A DNA stretch of 64,000 bases from Desulfovibrionaceae bacterium (GTDB lineage: Bacteria; Desulfobacterota; Desulfovibrionia; Desulfovibrionales; Desulfovibrionaceae): positions 61,372 through 125,371 of the forward strand of contig JADFXV010000001.1 of the NCBI GenBank assembly GCA_015233395.1, in the 5' to 3' direction. A program made the position numbers and the translations under genes. Under the pieces are notes generated by a model. That model worked only from the letters and a program-made list of their open reading frames with translations. It searched no databases and was not told the DNA's origin. Shown here piece by piece: positions 36,093-45,229 of the stretch (the stretch's first letter is position 1; every line of letters begins with the position of its first letter).

Positions 36093-37506
36093 ACGGTAGT
36101 ATTTGCAAACCGGCGCGCACCGCCAAGTCGTAGACCGGCCCGGGCAGGATGCCGAGCAGCAACAGCACGGCCGAGAGGCCCGCGCCGAAGGCCATGGAAT
36201 ACGCCGGCACGGCCGTTGCCGGCTCCTCGGTTGCGGCCTCGGTGGTGTACGCGTGACGGACCATGTTCAGGTAGTAGTAGATGGAGATGGCGGTGTTGAG
36301 CACAGCCACGATGACGAGCCAGTTGTAGCCGTGGTCCCAGGCCGAAGAGAGCAAAAAGAGCTTGCCGGTGAAGCCGGCGGTCGGCGGCAGGCCAACAAGG
36401 GCGAAGGCCGAGACGGCCAGGATGAAGGCCAAGCCCGGGGCTTTCTTGTAAAGGCCTCCCAGGTCGGCCAGGCTCACGTTCTCGCCGTTTTTCGCGATGC
36501 GGCAGATGACCCAGAAGCAGGTCAGGTTCATCAGGATGTAGATCAGGCTGTAAAAGGCGGCGGCGGCCATGCCGATGCCGGTGCCGGAAACCAAGCCGAG
36601 CATGACGTAACCGGCGTGGGCTACGGAGGAGTAGCCGAGTAGGCGCTTGAGGTCGGTCTGGGCCAAGGCGGCCAGATTGCCGAAGGTCATGGAGGCGGCT
36701 CCAAGTACGGCCAAAATCGTGGTGATTTCAAGGCCTGGCTTGAGAATCGAGGCCAGGCGCACTAGGATGACCACCGCACCGAGCTTGGGCAGGGTGGCGA
36801 CGTAGGCCGCAGTCTCGTTGCTCGTGCCCTGATATACGTCCGGGCACCAGAAGTGGAAGGGGAACATGGCCAGCTTGTAGAAGAATCCGGCCAAGAACAA
36901 GGTCAAACCGATGACTGCCATGGGGGAGGCGGCGACGCTCCAGGGCTTGTTCGCCAGTTCGGCGATGTAGGTCGTGTGCTGGCCGTTGATGATGTAGGAC
37001 AGACCGTAGAGCGAGAGAGCCGTGACCATGGCCCCGAACAGGATGTACTTGATCGCCGCTTCGGCCGCGCGCTTGTCCTGGGCGCGCAGCGGAATCAGGG
37101 CGTAGAGCGCGTAGGAAGCGAGTTCCAGGGCGACATAGATGGTGATCAGTTCGACGCAGGAAGAGAGCAGCATCAATCCCAGCGCCGAAAACGACATCAG
37201 CATGAAATAGTCGGCCCGCTTGGCCCGCTCCAGCAGAGGCTGGCGAATGGCGTTGGTCACGGCGATGGCGAAACCGACGCTGATGGCCAATTTGAAAAAC
37301 TGGGACAGGGCGTCTACCTTGTAGGCGTCCCAGAACATCATGCCGCGAGCGCCAAGGTTGCCGAAGGCCACGGCTGCGCCCAGCCAAGCCACAAAGGGCA
37401 GCCACACCGGATCGCGGTCTTCCTCTTGCCCTGCCACACTGGCGGCGAGCAGGGCCAAAACCAATCCCAACTGGTAGAACTCCGATAAAAAGAGCACCGC
37501 TTTCAC
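36091..37506 (-). CDS. nuoN: NADH-quinone oxidoreductase-like subunit N
   Basis: 471 residues with about 14 membrane helices. Antiporter-family residues are present: a glutamate in helix 5 (VALELASYALYALIP) and a lysine in FYKLAMFPFHFWCPDVYQG, the proton-channel segment. Also seen is LKRLLGYSSVAHAGYVMLG. It is one of the proton-pumping arms nearest the peripheral module. It ends the nuo operon. A 151-base gap with a strong hairpin separates it from nuoM, unlike the overlaps elsewhere in the operon. Confidence 0.94.
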   Translation of the reverse strand: MKAVLFLSEFYQLGLVLALLAASVAGQEEDRDPVWLPFVAWLGAAVAFGNLGARGMMFWDAYKVDALSQFFKLAISVGFAIAVTNAIRQPLLERAKRADYFMLMSFSALGLMLLSSCVELITIYVALELASYALYALIPLRAQDKRAAEAAIKYILFGAMVTALSLYGLSYIINGQHTTYIAELANKPWSVAASPMAVIGLTLFLAGFFYKLAMFPFHFWCPDVYQGTSNETAAYVATLPKLGAVVILVRLASILKPGLEITTILAVLGAASMTFGNLAALAQTDLKRLLGYSSVAHAGYVMLGLVSGTGIGMAAAAFYSLIYILMNLTCFWVICRIAKNGENVSLADLGGLYKKAPGLAFILAVSAFALVGLPPTAGFTGKLFLLSSAWDHGYNWLVIVAVLNTAISIYYYLNMVRHAYTTEAATEEPATAVPAYSMAFGAGLSAVLLLLGILPGPVYDLAVRAGLQILP

Positions 37507-37552
37507 ATCGCCTCCGGTTGTGCAGGCTTAGAGAGGGGAGAGAAGAAGAGAA

Positions 37553-37594
37553 CCGGAAGGGAAACCTTCTGTGGACGCAAGGTTTCCCTTCCGG
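37553..37594. repeat. 16-bp perfect inverted repeat between nuoM and nuoN
   Basis: CCGGAAGGGAAACCTT, a 10-base loop, then AAGGTTTCCCTTCCGG. On the minus strand (the operon direction) no long T tract follows. It may act as an mRNA stabiliser or partial attenuator that sets nuoN levels. Confidence 0.75.
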
Positions 37595-37657
37595 ACCCTC
37601 CCTTCCCAAAAACTTTATCCATATGATTCATGCGCATCATTTCGTGGCCTTGGGCGA

Positions 37658-39172
37658 TCAGCCGCCGTTGGCCGTCTTTTCGATATCGATCTGATAGGTG
37701 ATGGCCGTCTTGGGCTGCATGACGGTCACCAGCTTGTCGATCGAGGGACTCAGGGCGTCGATGGCCAGCCTGGGAGCAAGACCGATGTAAAAGACCAGGA
37801 TGGCCATGGGCGCCAGATAGAACCATTCCCGGGTATTGAGGTCCGGCCAGAATTTGGATTTGCTCGCACGCGGCCGGCCCCAGGCCAGCTTCAGCGACAG
37901 GCGCAGCATGTAGGCGGCGGCCAGCATCGCTCCGGGGACGGCCAGAAAGCCGATCCAGGTGCTCTTGTAGAAGGCGCCGACCAGGACGAACAACTCGCCC
38001 ACAAAACTGTTGGTTCCGGGGAAGCCGAGCGAGGACAGGGCGAAGACTCCCCAGAAAAACATGAACCCCGGCAAGAACTTGCCCAGCCCCAGGTTGTCGG
38101 CGATTTCGCGCGAATGGCTGCGTTCGTAAATCGTGCCGATCATCATAAACAGCGCCCCGGTGGTGATGCCGTGGTTGAGCATCACGAGCAGCGCGCCCTG
38201 GATGCCGGCCTTGTTGAAGAGGAAGATGCCCAGCGTCACGAACCCCATGTGCCCGACCGAGGAGTAGGCCACCAGCCGTTTGATGTCTTTCTGGCCCAGG
38301 GCGATGAAGCCGCCGTAAATGATGGATGCGATGGAGATGGCGATCATCATGGGCGCGAAGTATTGGCTCGCGTCCGGGGCGAGCGGCAGGCAGAAGCGCA
38401 TAAATCCATAGGCGCCCATCTTGATCAGGACCGCCGCCAGGATGACGCTCCCGGCGCTTGGGGCCTCGACGTGGGCTGCGGGCAGCCAGGTATGAAACGG
38501 GAACATCGGCACCTTGATGGCGAAGGCCAAGGCCATGGCCAGGAAGGCCCAGAACTGGAAGCGGAAGGAATAGCTGTGGGTCATCAGGTCCGGGATAGAG
38601 AAGGTGCCGGTGGTCTTCCAGAAGGCGACGATGGCGACCAGCAGAAGCGTGCTTCCGGCCAGGGTGTACAGGAAAAACTTGATCGAGGCGTAACCTCGGC
38701 GCGGTCCGCCCCAGACGGCGATGAGCAGGTACATGGGAACAAGCAGCGCTTCCCAGAAAATATAAAAGAGCACGAAATCCAGAGCCGCAAACACTCCCAC
38801 CGAAGCCGTGGTCATAAGCAGCAGGCAGAAGTGGAATTCCTTGATGCGCTTGCCGATGTAAGTCCAGGAGCACAGGACGCACAGGGGCAGGAGCAGAGCC
38901 GAGAGCAGGATCATGTACAGGCTGATGCCGTCGGCGCCCAGATAGTAGCTGATGCCCCACTGCGGCAACCAGGCGGCCTTTTCCACAAATTGGAAATCGG
39001 CCGTGGTCATGTCAAAGTGCAGCAGCGGCAGGCACAGGAGGCATTCCAGCAGGCCAACCACGAAGGTGAAGGCCCTGATGGCCGTCTCGGACTTGAAAAA
39101 GGCCAGCGCCGCCGCCGCGATGAGCGGAAGGACGATCAGGCTGGTGAGCACCGGGTAGCCGAAGTCTTGCAT
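37658..39172 (-). CDS. nuoM: NADH-quinone oxidoreductase-like subunit M
   Basis: 504 residues with about 14 membrane helices. Helix 5 glutamate in FYIFWEALLVPMYLLI, channel lysine in AFAIKVPMFPFHTWLPAAH, and AAVLIKMGAYGF are diagnostic of NuoM. It pumps protons as the middle or distal antiporter-like subunit. Its start lies 37 bases after the nuoL stop. The C terminus is slightly extended after the last helix, with a PKTAITYQIDIEKTANGG tail. Confidence 0.95.
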   Translation of the reverse strand: MQDFGYPVLTSLIVLPLIAAAALAFFKSETAIRAFTFVVGLLECLLCLPLLHFDMTTADFQFVEKAAWLPQWGISYYLGADGISLYMILLSALLLPLCVLCSWTYIGKRIKEFHFCLLLMTTASVGVFAALDFVLFYIFWEALLVPMYLLIAVWGGPRRGYASIKFFLYTLAGSTLLLVAIVAFWKTTGTFSIPDLMTHSYSFRFQFWAFLAMALAFAIKVPMFPFHTWLPAAHVEAPSAGSVILAAVLIKMGAYGFMRFCLPLAPDASQYFAPMMIAISIASIIYGGFIALGQKDIKRLVAYSSVGHMGFVTLGIFLFNKAGIQGALLVMLNHGITTGALFMMIGTIYERSHSREIADNLGLGKFLPGFMFFWGVFALSSLGFPGTNSFVGELFVLVGAFYKSTWIGFLAVPGAMLAAAYMLRLSLKLAWGRPRASKSKFWPDLNTREWFYLAPMAILVFYIGLAPRLAIDALSPSIDKLVTVMQPKTAITYQIDIEKTANGG

Positions 39173-39209
39173 GAGCGAGAGCTCCGTAATGGCTGAGGTT
39201 GAGTGGGCC

Positions 39210-41027
39210 TTATTTCAGGAACCAGAACGCCGCGAAAATGGCCAAACCGATGAGGATCGCCGCCGCCAGGTAGTCCTGCAAGCGGCCGGTCTGGCCTCTG
39301 GCCGCGCCGTCGCCGACGAACTTCGTGCTGTAGGCCGCGCCGTCGACCACGGTGTCGATGCCCTTGACGTCGAAAACCGAGGTCGCCAGGCCCATGAAAA
39401 GCAACAGTCGCAGGCCGACTGTCTTGTAGACTTCGCTCCAGACGGAATCGATGATCGCCACGGGCCTGCTCACCAGCCACAGGAAAGCCCGGCCGACCAG
39501 ACGGTAGAGGTAGTCGAAGTCCAGGTTGAGCTTGGCCTTGGGCACGATGACTTTGCGGCAGAGGTAGAAGCCAAGGCCGGTGAAGCCGAGCAGCAGCGAG
39601 GCCTGGAGCACTTTCCAGGGGGTGTATGGCGCGTAGTCGATCTCAAAGGGCAACAGCCGGTACAGGTATTCGGGATAGACGCCGGTGAAGAAGCACAGGA
39701 AGGCGGCGATGCCCATGGCGACATACATGTTCGCCGGAATCGGCTTGACCTCGATGGGGTTGGAGCTCTTGGACCAGAAGGCGAAGTACGGCAGCTTGAT
39801 GCCGACCGAGAGGAAGGTGCCCACGGCAGCGATTTCCATGCCCAGCGCAAGCCAGGTGCGGTGCGCCTCGGCCGCGCCGTTGATGGTGATGTTCTTGGAC
39901 ACGAAACCGTTAAACAGCGGCAACCCGGAGATGCTCACGGCCGCGACCATGTAGCAGAGCATGACCCAGGGCAGCTTCTTGACCAGGCCGCCGAGTTCGG
40001 TGAGCTTGGCCGTGCCGGTGGCGTAAAGCAGACAACCGGCGCCCATGAAGAGCAGGCCCTTGTAAAGGATGTGGGCATAGGCGTGGGCGCAGGCGCCGTC
40101 GACCGTCATGGCCGTGCCGATGCCGATGCCGGCCACCATATAGCCCACCTGCGAGACGATGTGGTAGGATAGGATGCGCCGGGCGTTGTTCTCGATGGTC
40201 GCGTAGGCGACGCCCCAGAGAGCCATGACCACGCCCATGACCGCCAAGATCTCGAATCCGGCGAAGCCGCGCGCCAGCACGTAGACTGCGGTCTTGGTGG
40301 TGAACGCGCTCATGAACACCGCGCCCGTGATCGAGGCCTCGGGATAGGCGTCGGGCAGCCAGGCGTGCAGCGGAATGACCGCGGCGTTGACGCAGAAGCC
40401 GAGCAGAATCAGGTAATCGTAGTATTGGGCGCTGGCCGGGTCGATGGCGGTGAAGGCGAAGGTGTTCAGCGCCTTGTAGCGCAAAAGCAGTCCGGCCAGC
40501 AGGAAGAGCCCGCCGAAGATGTGGAACATGAAGTAGCGAAAGCCTGCAGCCGTGGCCTTGGGATTGCGCCGCAGCCAGATGAGCAGGGTCGAGCCGACGC
40601 TCATGAGTTCCCAAAAAACGAACAGCGTCAAGAAGTCTCCGGCGAAGACGCAGCCGAAACCGCCGGCCACGTAAAGCATGGCGGCCACATGCTGGGCGCG
40701 TTCACGGACGTGGAAGGCGTAGATAAAGCCGATCAGCGACTGGATGGCGAAGACATGGGCGAAGATAATGGCCAGCTTGTCCACCCGGCCGAAGTTCAGC
40801 GTCTGGCCGAGGTAATGAAGCGAGGCCATGCATTCGGCGTTGCCGCCGAAGCTCATCCTGACCACCGAATAGATGGCGATGGCCGGGGGCACGAGTAAAA
40901 GCCAGCGCCAATGCCGCCATTCCCATTTCCAGGGCAACACCAGGATCAACCCCACCGCCAGATAGGCGATGCTCGGGTGGAAAAAGAAGGTCGCCGCCTG
41001 GGCCACGGGCTCAATTGCCTCGGTCAT
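39210..41027 (-). CDS. nuoL: NuoL-type antiporter-like subunit
   Basis: 605 residues, close to typical NuoL length. Core features: LFVFWELMSVGSTLLIWLRR (helix 5 Glu), VNAAVIPLHAWLPDAYPEAS and SYHIVSQVGYMVAGIG. After the antiporter fold comes the NuoL-specific tail, with a lateral-helix region and DVKGIDTVVDGAAY, then a last membrane helix after GQTGRLQDYL. It starts 17 bases inside the end of the 91-residue gene. In complex I this is the distal pump whose lateral helix ties the membrane arm together. Confidence 0.88.
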   Translation of the reverse strand: MTEAIEPVAQAATFFFHPSIAYLAVGLILVLPWKWEWRHWRWLLLVPPAIAIYSVVRMSFGGNAECMASLHYLGQTLNFGRVDKLAIIFAHVFAIQSLIGFIYAFHVRERAQHVAAMLYVAGGFGCVFAGDFLTLFVFWELMSVGSTLLIWLRRNPKATAAGFRYFMFHIFGGLFLLAGLLLRYKALNTFAFTAIDPASAQYYDYLILLGFCVNAAVIPLHAWLPDAYPEASITGAVFMSAFTTKTAVYVLARGFAGFEILAVMGVVMALWGVAYATIENNARRILSYHIVSQVGYMVAGIGIGTAMTVDGACAHAYAHILYKGLLFMGAGCLLYATGTAKLTELGGLVKKLPWVMLCYMVAAVSISGLPLFNGFVSKNITINGAAEAHRTWLALGMEIAAVGTFLSVGIKLPYFAFWSKSSNPIEVKPIPANMYVAMGIAAFLCFFTGVYPEYLYRLLPFEIDYAPYTPWKVLQASLLLGFTGLGFYLCRKVIVPKAKLNLDFDYLYRLVGRAFLWLVSRPVAIIDSVWSEVYKTVGLRLLLFMGLATSVFDVKGIDTVVDGAAYSTKFVGDGAARGQTGRLQDYLAAAILIGLAIFAAFWFLK

Positions 41028-41286
41028 AGAAGTCCTCGCTGCGGGAGATCAGGGGGAAGATGATTTTTTTGAGCACCAACGTCATGCCCACGGCCACGCC
41101 CAGCCCGAAGACCGCCCAAAAACCGGGCAGCACGTCCAGGACGAAATGGCCTTCTTCCGGGTAGATCAGGAAGTTGAGCGCCACCAGAAAGGCCAGGAAG
41201 GCGAACATGGCCCAGGCGTAGCCCTGGGAACGCTCCTGGGCGTGGGCCAGCCACTCGCCGAAACAGTTGCAACATTTTTCTTCCAT
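41011..41286 (-). CDS. Small two-helix membrane protein inside the nuo operon
   Basis: 91 residues with a strong GAGGGGACGGGA site before the ATG. The N terminus has three cysteines (EEKCCNCFGEW), then two membrane helices (about residues 24-42 and 52-75), then a charged tail. It is not a standard complex I subunit. It sits between the extra antiporter-like gene (30 bases upstream) and nuoL (17-base overlap). It is therefore a good candidate for an accessory subunit that fits the added pump module or a quinone or metal site. No family name is recognised. Confidence 0.75.
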   Translation of the reverse strand: MEEKCCNCFGEWLAHAQERSQGYAWAMFAFLAFLVALNFLIYPEEGHFVLDVLPGFWAVFGLGVAVGMTLVLKKIIFPLISRSEDFYDRGN

Positions 41287-41316
41287 TCCCGTCCCCTCGC
41301 GCTGATTGCGAAAAAT

Positions 41317-42798
41317 CTACTTGGCGAACACGTTGACGAACTGGAGAAAGGTCTCGGGGTAAAGCCCTAAAAACACCGAGATCGTGGCCGTGAGGAACAG
41401 CGGAATGACCATGCTCAGCGGCGCTTCCTGAATATGGGAATGGTCCACGTCCGGATGGGCCGGCTTGAAAAAAGCGGTGTAGAGAATGGGCGTGAAGTAT
41501 CCGGCGTTCAGGATGGTGCTGCCGAGCAGGGCGACCAGCAGGGCGATCTGCCCGGCCTGGAGCGCGCCGTTGACGATGTACCATTTGCTGACGAAGCCGC
41601 ACACCGGGGGCACGCCGATCATGGACAGCGCGGCCAGGCCGAAGGCCCCGAAGGTGAAGGGCATCTTGCGCCCCAGCCCGCCCATGCGGCTGATCTTCTT
41701 TTCGTGGGCGGCCACGTAAATGGCGCCGGCGGCGAAGAACAGCGTGATTTTGGAGAAGGCGTGGTGGGCGATGTGCACCATGCCGCCGCGCACGGCCATG
41801 GGCGTAAGCAGGGCCACGCCGATGATCACGTAGGATAGCTGGCTGACCGTGGAATAGGCCAGCCTGGCCTTGAGATCGTCCTTGGTCAGGGCGATGATCG
41901 AGGCCACCAGGATGGTGAAGGCGGCCAGATAAGCGGTCGGGATGCCGAGGAAGAGTTTGTCGAGGATATCCACGCCGAAGACCGAGAGCATCACCCGGCA
42001 GACCGAAAAGACGCCGGCCTTCACAACCGCCACCGCATGCAGCAAGGCCGAAACCGGGGTGGGCGCGACCATGGCCGAGGGAAGCCAGTTGTGCAGCGGC
42101 ATGATGGCCGCTTTGGCCAAGCCGAAGATATACAGCGCGTAGGTGATAGACACCAGGGTCGGGTCGGCGCTGGCCGGGAACATGCCGCGGGCGAGATCAC
42201 CGATATGGAAATCGAGCGTGCCGCACAGGACGTAGGTCAGGATCATGGCCGGCAGCAGGAAGAGCTTGGATGAACCCATCAAATACACGAAGTATTTGCG
42301 CGCGCCCTCGAAGGCCTCGTCGTCCTCGTGGTGGGCGACCAACGGGTAGGTGAAGATGCTGATCACCTCATAGAACAGGTACAAGGTCAGGACGTTGCCT
42401 GAGAAGGCCACGCCGACGGCCCCGAAAATGGCTACGGCGAAGCAGAAATAATAGCGGGTCTGGGCGTGTTCCTTGAGTCCGCGCATGTAGCCGATATTAT
42501 AGAAGGTGGCGAACATCCACAGGAAGGAGGCGACGATGGCGAAGACCATCGACAGGCCGTCGACCACGAATTTGATCGAGATGCCCGGATAGAGCACGAA
42601 TGGGGTATAGGTCCAGACTTTGCCGTCGAGCACGGCCGGAGCGAGCGAGATGACGCCGGCGAAAGTCAGAAGCCCGGCGATGAAGCTCGCGCCCTCGCGC
42701 AGGTCTTCATTGTCCCGGAATCTCCAAATGAAATAGGGAGCGATCAGGGTCGTCAATATGGGCAGAAGAACCCGAACGCTTTCAATGTATTCCGGCAT
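41317..42798 (-). CDS. Additional MrpD/NuoM-like antiporter subunit
   Basis: 493 residues with about 14 membrane helices. Helix 5 glutamate is in LYEVISIFTYPLV, and the channel lysine in FGLAKAAIMPLHNWLPSAM. A further lysine is in KAGVFSVCR, and ARLAYSTVSQLSYVIIG resembles MrpD/HyfF types. It lacks the NuoL tail. With NuoL, NuoM and NuoN this gives four antiporter-like subunits in one operon, one more than standard complex I. It starts three bases after nuoK. It could pump an extra ion (proton or sodium) per turnover. Confidence 0.88.
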   Translation of the reverse strand: MPEYIESVRVLLPILTTLIAPYFIWRFRDNEDLREGASFIAGLLTFAGVISLAPAVLDGKVWTYTPFVLYPGISIKFVVDGLSMVFAIVASFLWMFATFYNIGYMRGLKEHAQTRYYFCFAVAIFGAVGVAFSGNVLTLYLFYEVISIFTYPLVAHHEDDEAFEGARKYFVYLMGSSKLFLLPAMILTYVLCGTLDFHIGDLARGMFPASADPTLVSITYALYIFGLAKAAIMPLHNWLPSAMVAPTPVSALLHAVAVVKAGVFSVCRVMLSVFGVDILDKLFLGIPTAYLAAFTILVASIIALTKDDLKARLAYSTVSQLSYVIIGVALLTPMAVRGGMVHIAHHAFSKITLFFAAGAIYVAAHEKKISRMGGLGRKMPFTFGAFGLAALSMIGVPPVCGFVSKWYIVNGALQAGQIALLVALLGSTILNAGYFTPILYTAFFKPAHPDVDHSHIQEAPLSMVIPLFLTATISVFLGLYPETFLQFVNVFAK

Positions 42799-42801
42799 GA
42801 T

Positions 42802-43110
42802 TTACCCCTTCAGAATGCTCACGGCGCTGCTTTCGGCGTTTCCGAAGCGTTTGGCCACGACCAGGATGATAACCAGGACCAGGGTCGCCTCGGCGGCCGC
42901 CAAGCCCATGACCAAGAGGGCCGCCGCTTGGCCCAGGGCCTCGCCGGTTCCGGAGAATTGCGAGGCGGAAACGATCGAAAGTCCCGCCCCGTTGAGCATG
43001 AGTTCCACGCAGATGAGCATGCCGACCAGACTGCGCCGGGAGAGCATGCCGAAAAGCCCGATCGCGAGCAGAGCCAGGGCTGTCAGTTGGAAAAGGACCA
43101 TGTCGCTCAC
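42802..43110 (-). CDS. nuoK: NADH-quinone oxidoreductase-like subunit K
   Basis: 102 residues, three membrane helices. The two conserved membrane glutamates are present, in LICVELMLNG and LAAAEATLVL, as needed for the proton path between NuoJ and the antiporter subunits. Its ATG overlaps the nuoJ stop (ATGA). Length and motifs are standard. Confidence 0.96.
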   Translation of the reverse strand: MSDMVLFQLTALALLAIGLFGMLSRRSLVGMLICVELMLNGAGLSIVSASQFSGTGEALGQAAALLVMGLAAAEATLVLVIILVVAKRFGNAESSAVSILKG

Positions 43111-43622
43111 TTCGCCCGCCTCCTTTCAAATCCCAGCAAAACCGCTCCGGCCATGGCCACGAAGAGCACCACCGAGATCAGCTCGAAGGCCAGGACGTAG
43201 GGCTCCAGGAAGACCTTGCCCAGCACCGCAGGCGCGATCTCGCTGGCCACTTCCCTGGCCGCCTTGGCGTATTTGTGGATGGCGAACCCGAGAGCCGCCG
43301 CCGGGGCCAAGGCTCCGAGCAGGGCCAGGATGAGCTGGCGCACGTCGGGTTTGTCGCACTCCTCGCCGCCGGCCGGGGCGCGGGTGAGCATGATGGCGAA
43401 AAAGATCAAAACCACCACCGCGCCGACATAGATCAAAAGCTGCATGAGTGCGATCAAGGGCGCGGCCATGAGCAGGTACATGCCGGCCACCCCGAAGAGC
43501 GTCAAAATCAGCCCGACCAGGGCCCGGATCAGGCTTTTGTCCAGAACCGCCCACAGGCCGCCGCCCACGATCAGCAGGGCGTAGATGGCGAAGGAGATTT
43601 GAACGACAAGTTGATTGGTCAT
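43107..43622 (-). CDS. nuoJ: NADH-quinone oxidoreductase-like subunit J
   Basis: 171 residues, five membrane helices expected. The conserved segment LLIYVGAVVVLIFFAIML contains the tyrosine and glycine of helix 3, whose pi-bulge is central to coupling in complex I. A soluble loop then precedes the last helix (LISVVLFVAMAGAVLLG). It starts 21 bases after nuoI and overlaps nuoK. Confidence 0.95.
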   Translation of the reverse strand: MTNQLVVQISFAIYALLIVGGGLWAVLDKSLIRALVGLILTLFGVAGMYLLMAAPLIALMQLLIYVGAVVVLIFFAIMLTRAPAGGEECDKPDVRQLILALLGALAPAAALGFAIHKYAKAAREVASEIAPAVLGKVFLEPYVLAFELISVVLFVAMAGAVLLGFERRRAK

Positions 43623-43643
43623 TTCGCTGCGCTCCCCTCCGGA

Positions 43644-44156
43644 TTATTTCTTGCCGCGTTTTTGCAACATTTCCAAAAGCTCGAACTCAAATTCGCCCCG
43701 GCTGAAGCCCGCCAGGTAGACGTCCGTGGAAAAACGCAGCGAATCCACCGGGCAGTGCTGGACACACAGGCCGCACAGGCTGCACAGGTTGTAATCGAGC
43801 ATGAACTGGGTGAGCTCCTTGACTTTCTTGGGCTTGGGCGCGGGTTTGGCCTCTTCGCCCGGGGCCGGTTCCGGCGCCGGCGGGGCTGGTGTCTCTCGGG
43901 TCACGGACTCAATGGTGATGCAGCCCGAGGGGCAGTTGTTCTCGCACTGGCCGCACAGGATGCACTTGGCCTTGAACGGGTCTTCGTCCTTGGCCACAAG
44001 CTCGATGTGTCCCCGGTATGTGTCCAGGTTGGTCACCACCTGGCGGGGATAGTGGACCGTGATCTGGGGCTGAAGAAAGTTTCTGCCCGTGACCTTAAGC
44101 CCGACCACCATGCTCCACACGGCCGACACGGCTTCCTTGAACGTCTGGCTTATCAT
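43644..44156 (-). CDS. nuoI: NADH-quinone oxidoreductase-like subunit I
   Basis: 170 residues. Two [4Fe-4S] motifs, CILCGQCENNCPSG and CSLCGLCVQHCPVD, correspond to clusters N6a and N6b that carry electrons to N2 in NuoB. A Pro/Glu/Ala-rich insert (about residues 85-105) separates the two motifs and is longer than usual. The N-terminal amphipathic part lies along the membrane. It is 27 bases after nuoH. Confidence 0.95.
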   Translation of the reverse strand: MISQTFKEAVSAVWSMVVGLKVTGRNFLQPQITVHYPRQVVTNLDTYRGHIELVAKDEDPFKAKCILCGQCENNCPSGCITIESVTRETPAPPAPEPAPGEEAKPAPKPKKVKELTQFMLDYNLCSLCGLCVQHCPVDSLRFSTDVYLAGFSRGEFEFELLEMLQKRGKK

Positions 44157-44183
44157 GCGATTCCCTTGCGTCCCTTTATCGGC

Positions 44184-45179
44184 TTAAGCGAACAGCTTGA
44201 CCGCGAAGGCCGTCGCCAGGAGGTTGACCATGGACAACGGCAAGAGCCACTTCCAATTGAGGTTGAGCAACTGATCGAAGCGTACGCGCGGGTAGGTCCA
44301 GCGAAACCAGATGATGACCACGAGCAACGCGTACATCTTGATCAGGAACCACCACCAGCCGGGTTCGACCGGTCCCTGCCAGCCGCCCAGAAAGAGCACG
44401 GTGGCCACGGAACAGACCACGATCATATTGGCGTACTCGGCCAGAAAGAACAGGCCGAAACCCATGCCCGAATATTCGGTATGGAACCCGGCGGTCAGTT
44501 CGGATTCGGCTTCGGGCAGGTCGAAGGGCGCGCGGTTGGTCTCGGCCACGGCGCAGATGAAATAGAGGAAAAAGGCCAGCGGCTGCACGACGATGTTCCA
44601 CTGCCAGGGCCAGGCGCCCTGCTTGGCGGTGATCTCGGCCAGGCTCAGCGATCCGGTTTGGAAGGAGACCGCCAAAACCGCGAGCAAAAGCGGAATTTCG
44701 TAGGCCACGGACTGGGCCACGGCGCGCCCGGCCCCGAGCAGGCCCCATTTGTTGTTCTGACCCCAGCCGGCCAGGCACAGGGCCAGGACGTTGAGCCCGG
44801 CGAAAGCCAAAATAAGCAGGACGCCCAGGTTGGTGTTCAGGCCGACCAGGTTTTCACTGAAGGGAATGGGAATGAAGAGCAGAAAAATCGGTAGAAAAGA
44901 CAGAAGCGGCGCCAGCCAGAAGAGGAATTTATCCGCTCCGGCCGGGGTGGCCAGTTGTTTGCCGACCAGCTTGACCGCGTCCACGATGGGCTGGATCAGG
45001 CCGAAGGGGCCGACCTCATAGGGACCGGGACGGCGCTGGACGTGGCCGGCGACCTTGCGTTCAACCCAGACCAGGGCCAGGCCGTTGAGGCCGATGAAGG
45101 CCATCAGTCCGATCAAGGCCAGGACAAGCCTTGTGAGTTCCGCCGGTATCCCGGCCAGCAGGGTGTTCATGTCGGGCAT
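44184..45179 (-). CDS. nuoH: NADH-quinone oxidoreductase-like subunit H
   Basis: 331 residues, about eight membrane helices. ALVWVERKVAGHVQRRPGP is the classic NuoH start region, lining the quinone tunnel. Later NRAPFDLPEAESELTAGFH is the acidic E-channel loop. GMGFGLFFLAEYANM also matches. It couples quinone reduction to pumping. It begins 50 bases after the nuoD stop. Confidence 0.96.
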   Translation of the reverse strand: MPDMNTLLAGIPAELTRLVLALIGLMAFIGLNGLALVWVERKVAGHVQRRPGPYEVGPFGLIQPIVDAVKLVGKQLATPAGADKFLFWLAPLLSFLPIFLLFIPIPFSENLVGLNTNLGVLLILAFAGLNVLALCLAGWGQNNKWGLLGAGRAVAQSVAYEIPLLLAVLAVSFQTGSLSLAEITAKQGAWPWQWNIVVQPLAFFLYFICAVAETNRAPFDLPEAESELTAGFHTEYSGMGFGLFFLAEYANMIVVCSVATVLFLGGWQGPVEPGWWWFLIKMYALLVVIIWFRWTYPRVRFDQLLNLNWKWLLPLSMVNLLATAFAVKLFA

Positions 45180-45229
45180 GGAGGTCTCTTCTTGGTTTGC
45201 TCGTTGGCGTTATCCGCAGGCCCGCGCGC

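Noticed and set aside
37503..38960. 485-codon minus-strand frame overlapping nuoM in another frame
   Set aside because: Same strand as nuoM but without membrane helices or motifs; nuoM explains the region.
37571..39196. 541-codon open frame antisense to nuoM
   Set aside because: Rich in Gln/Gly/His/Asp with no motif; nuoM on the other strand is unmistakable.
43275..44894. 539-codon open frame antisense to nuoI and nuoH
   Set aside because: No recognisable domain and spans several convincing minus-strand genes.
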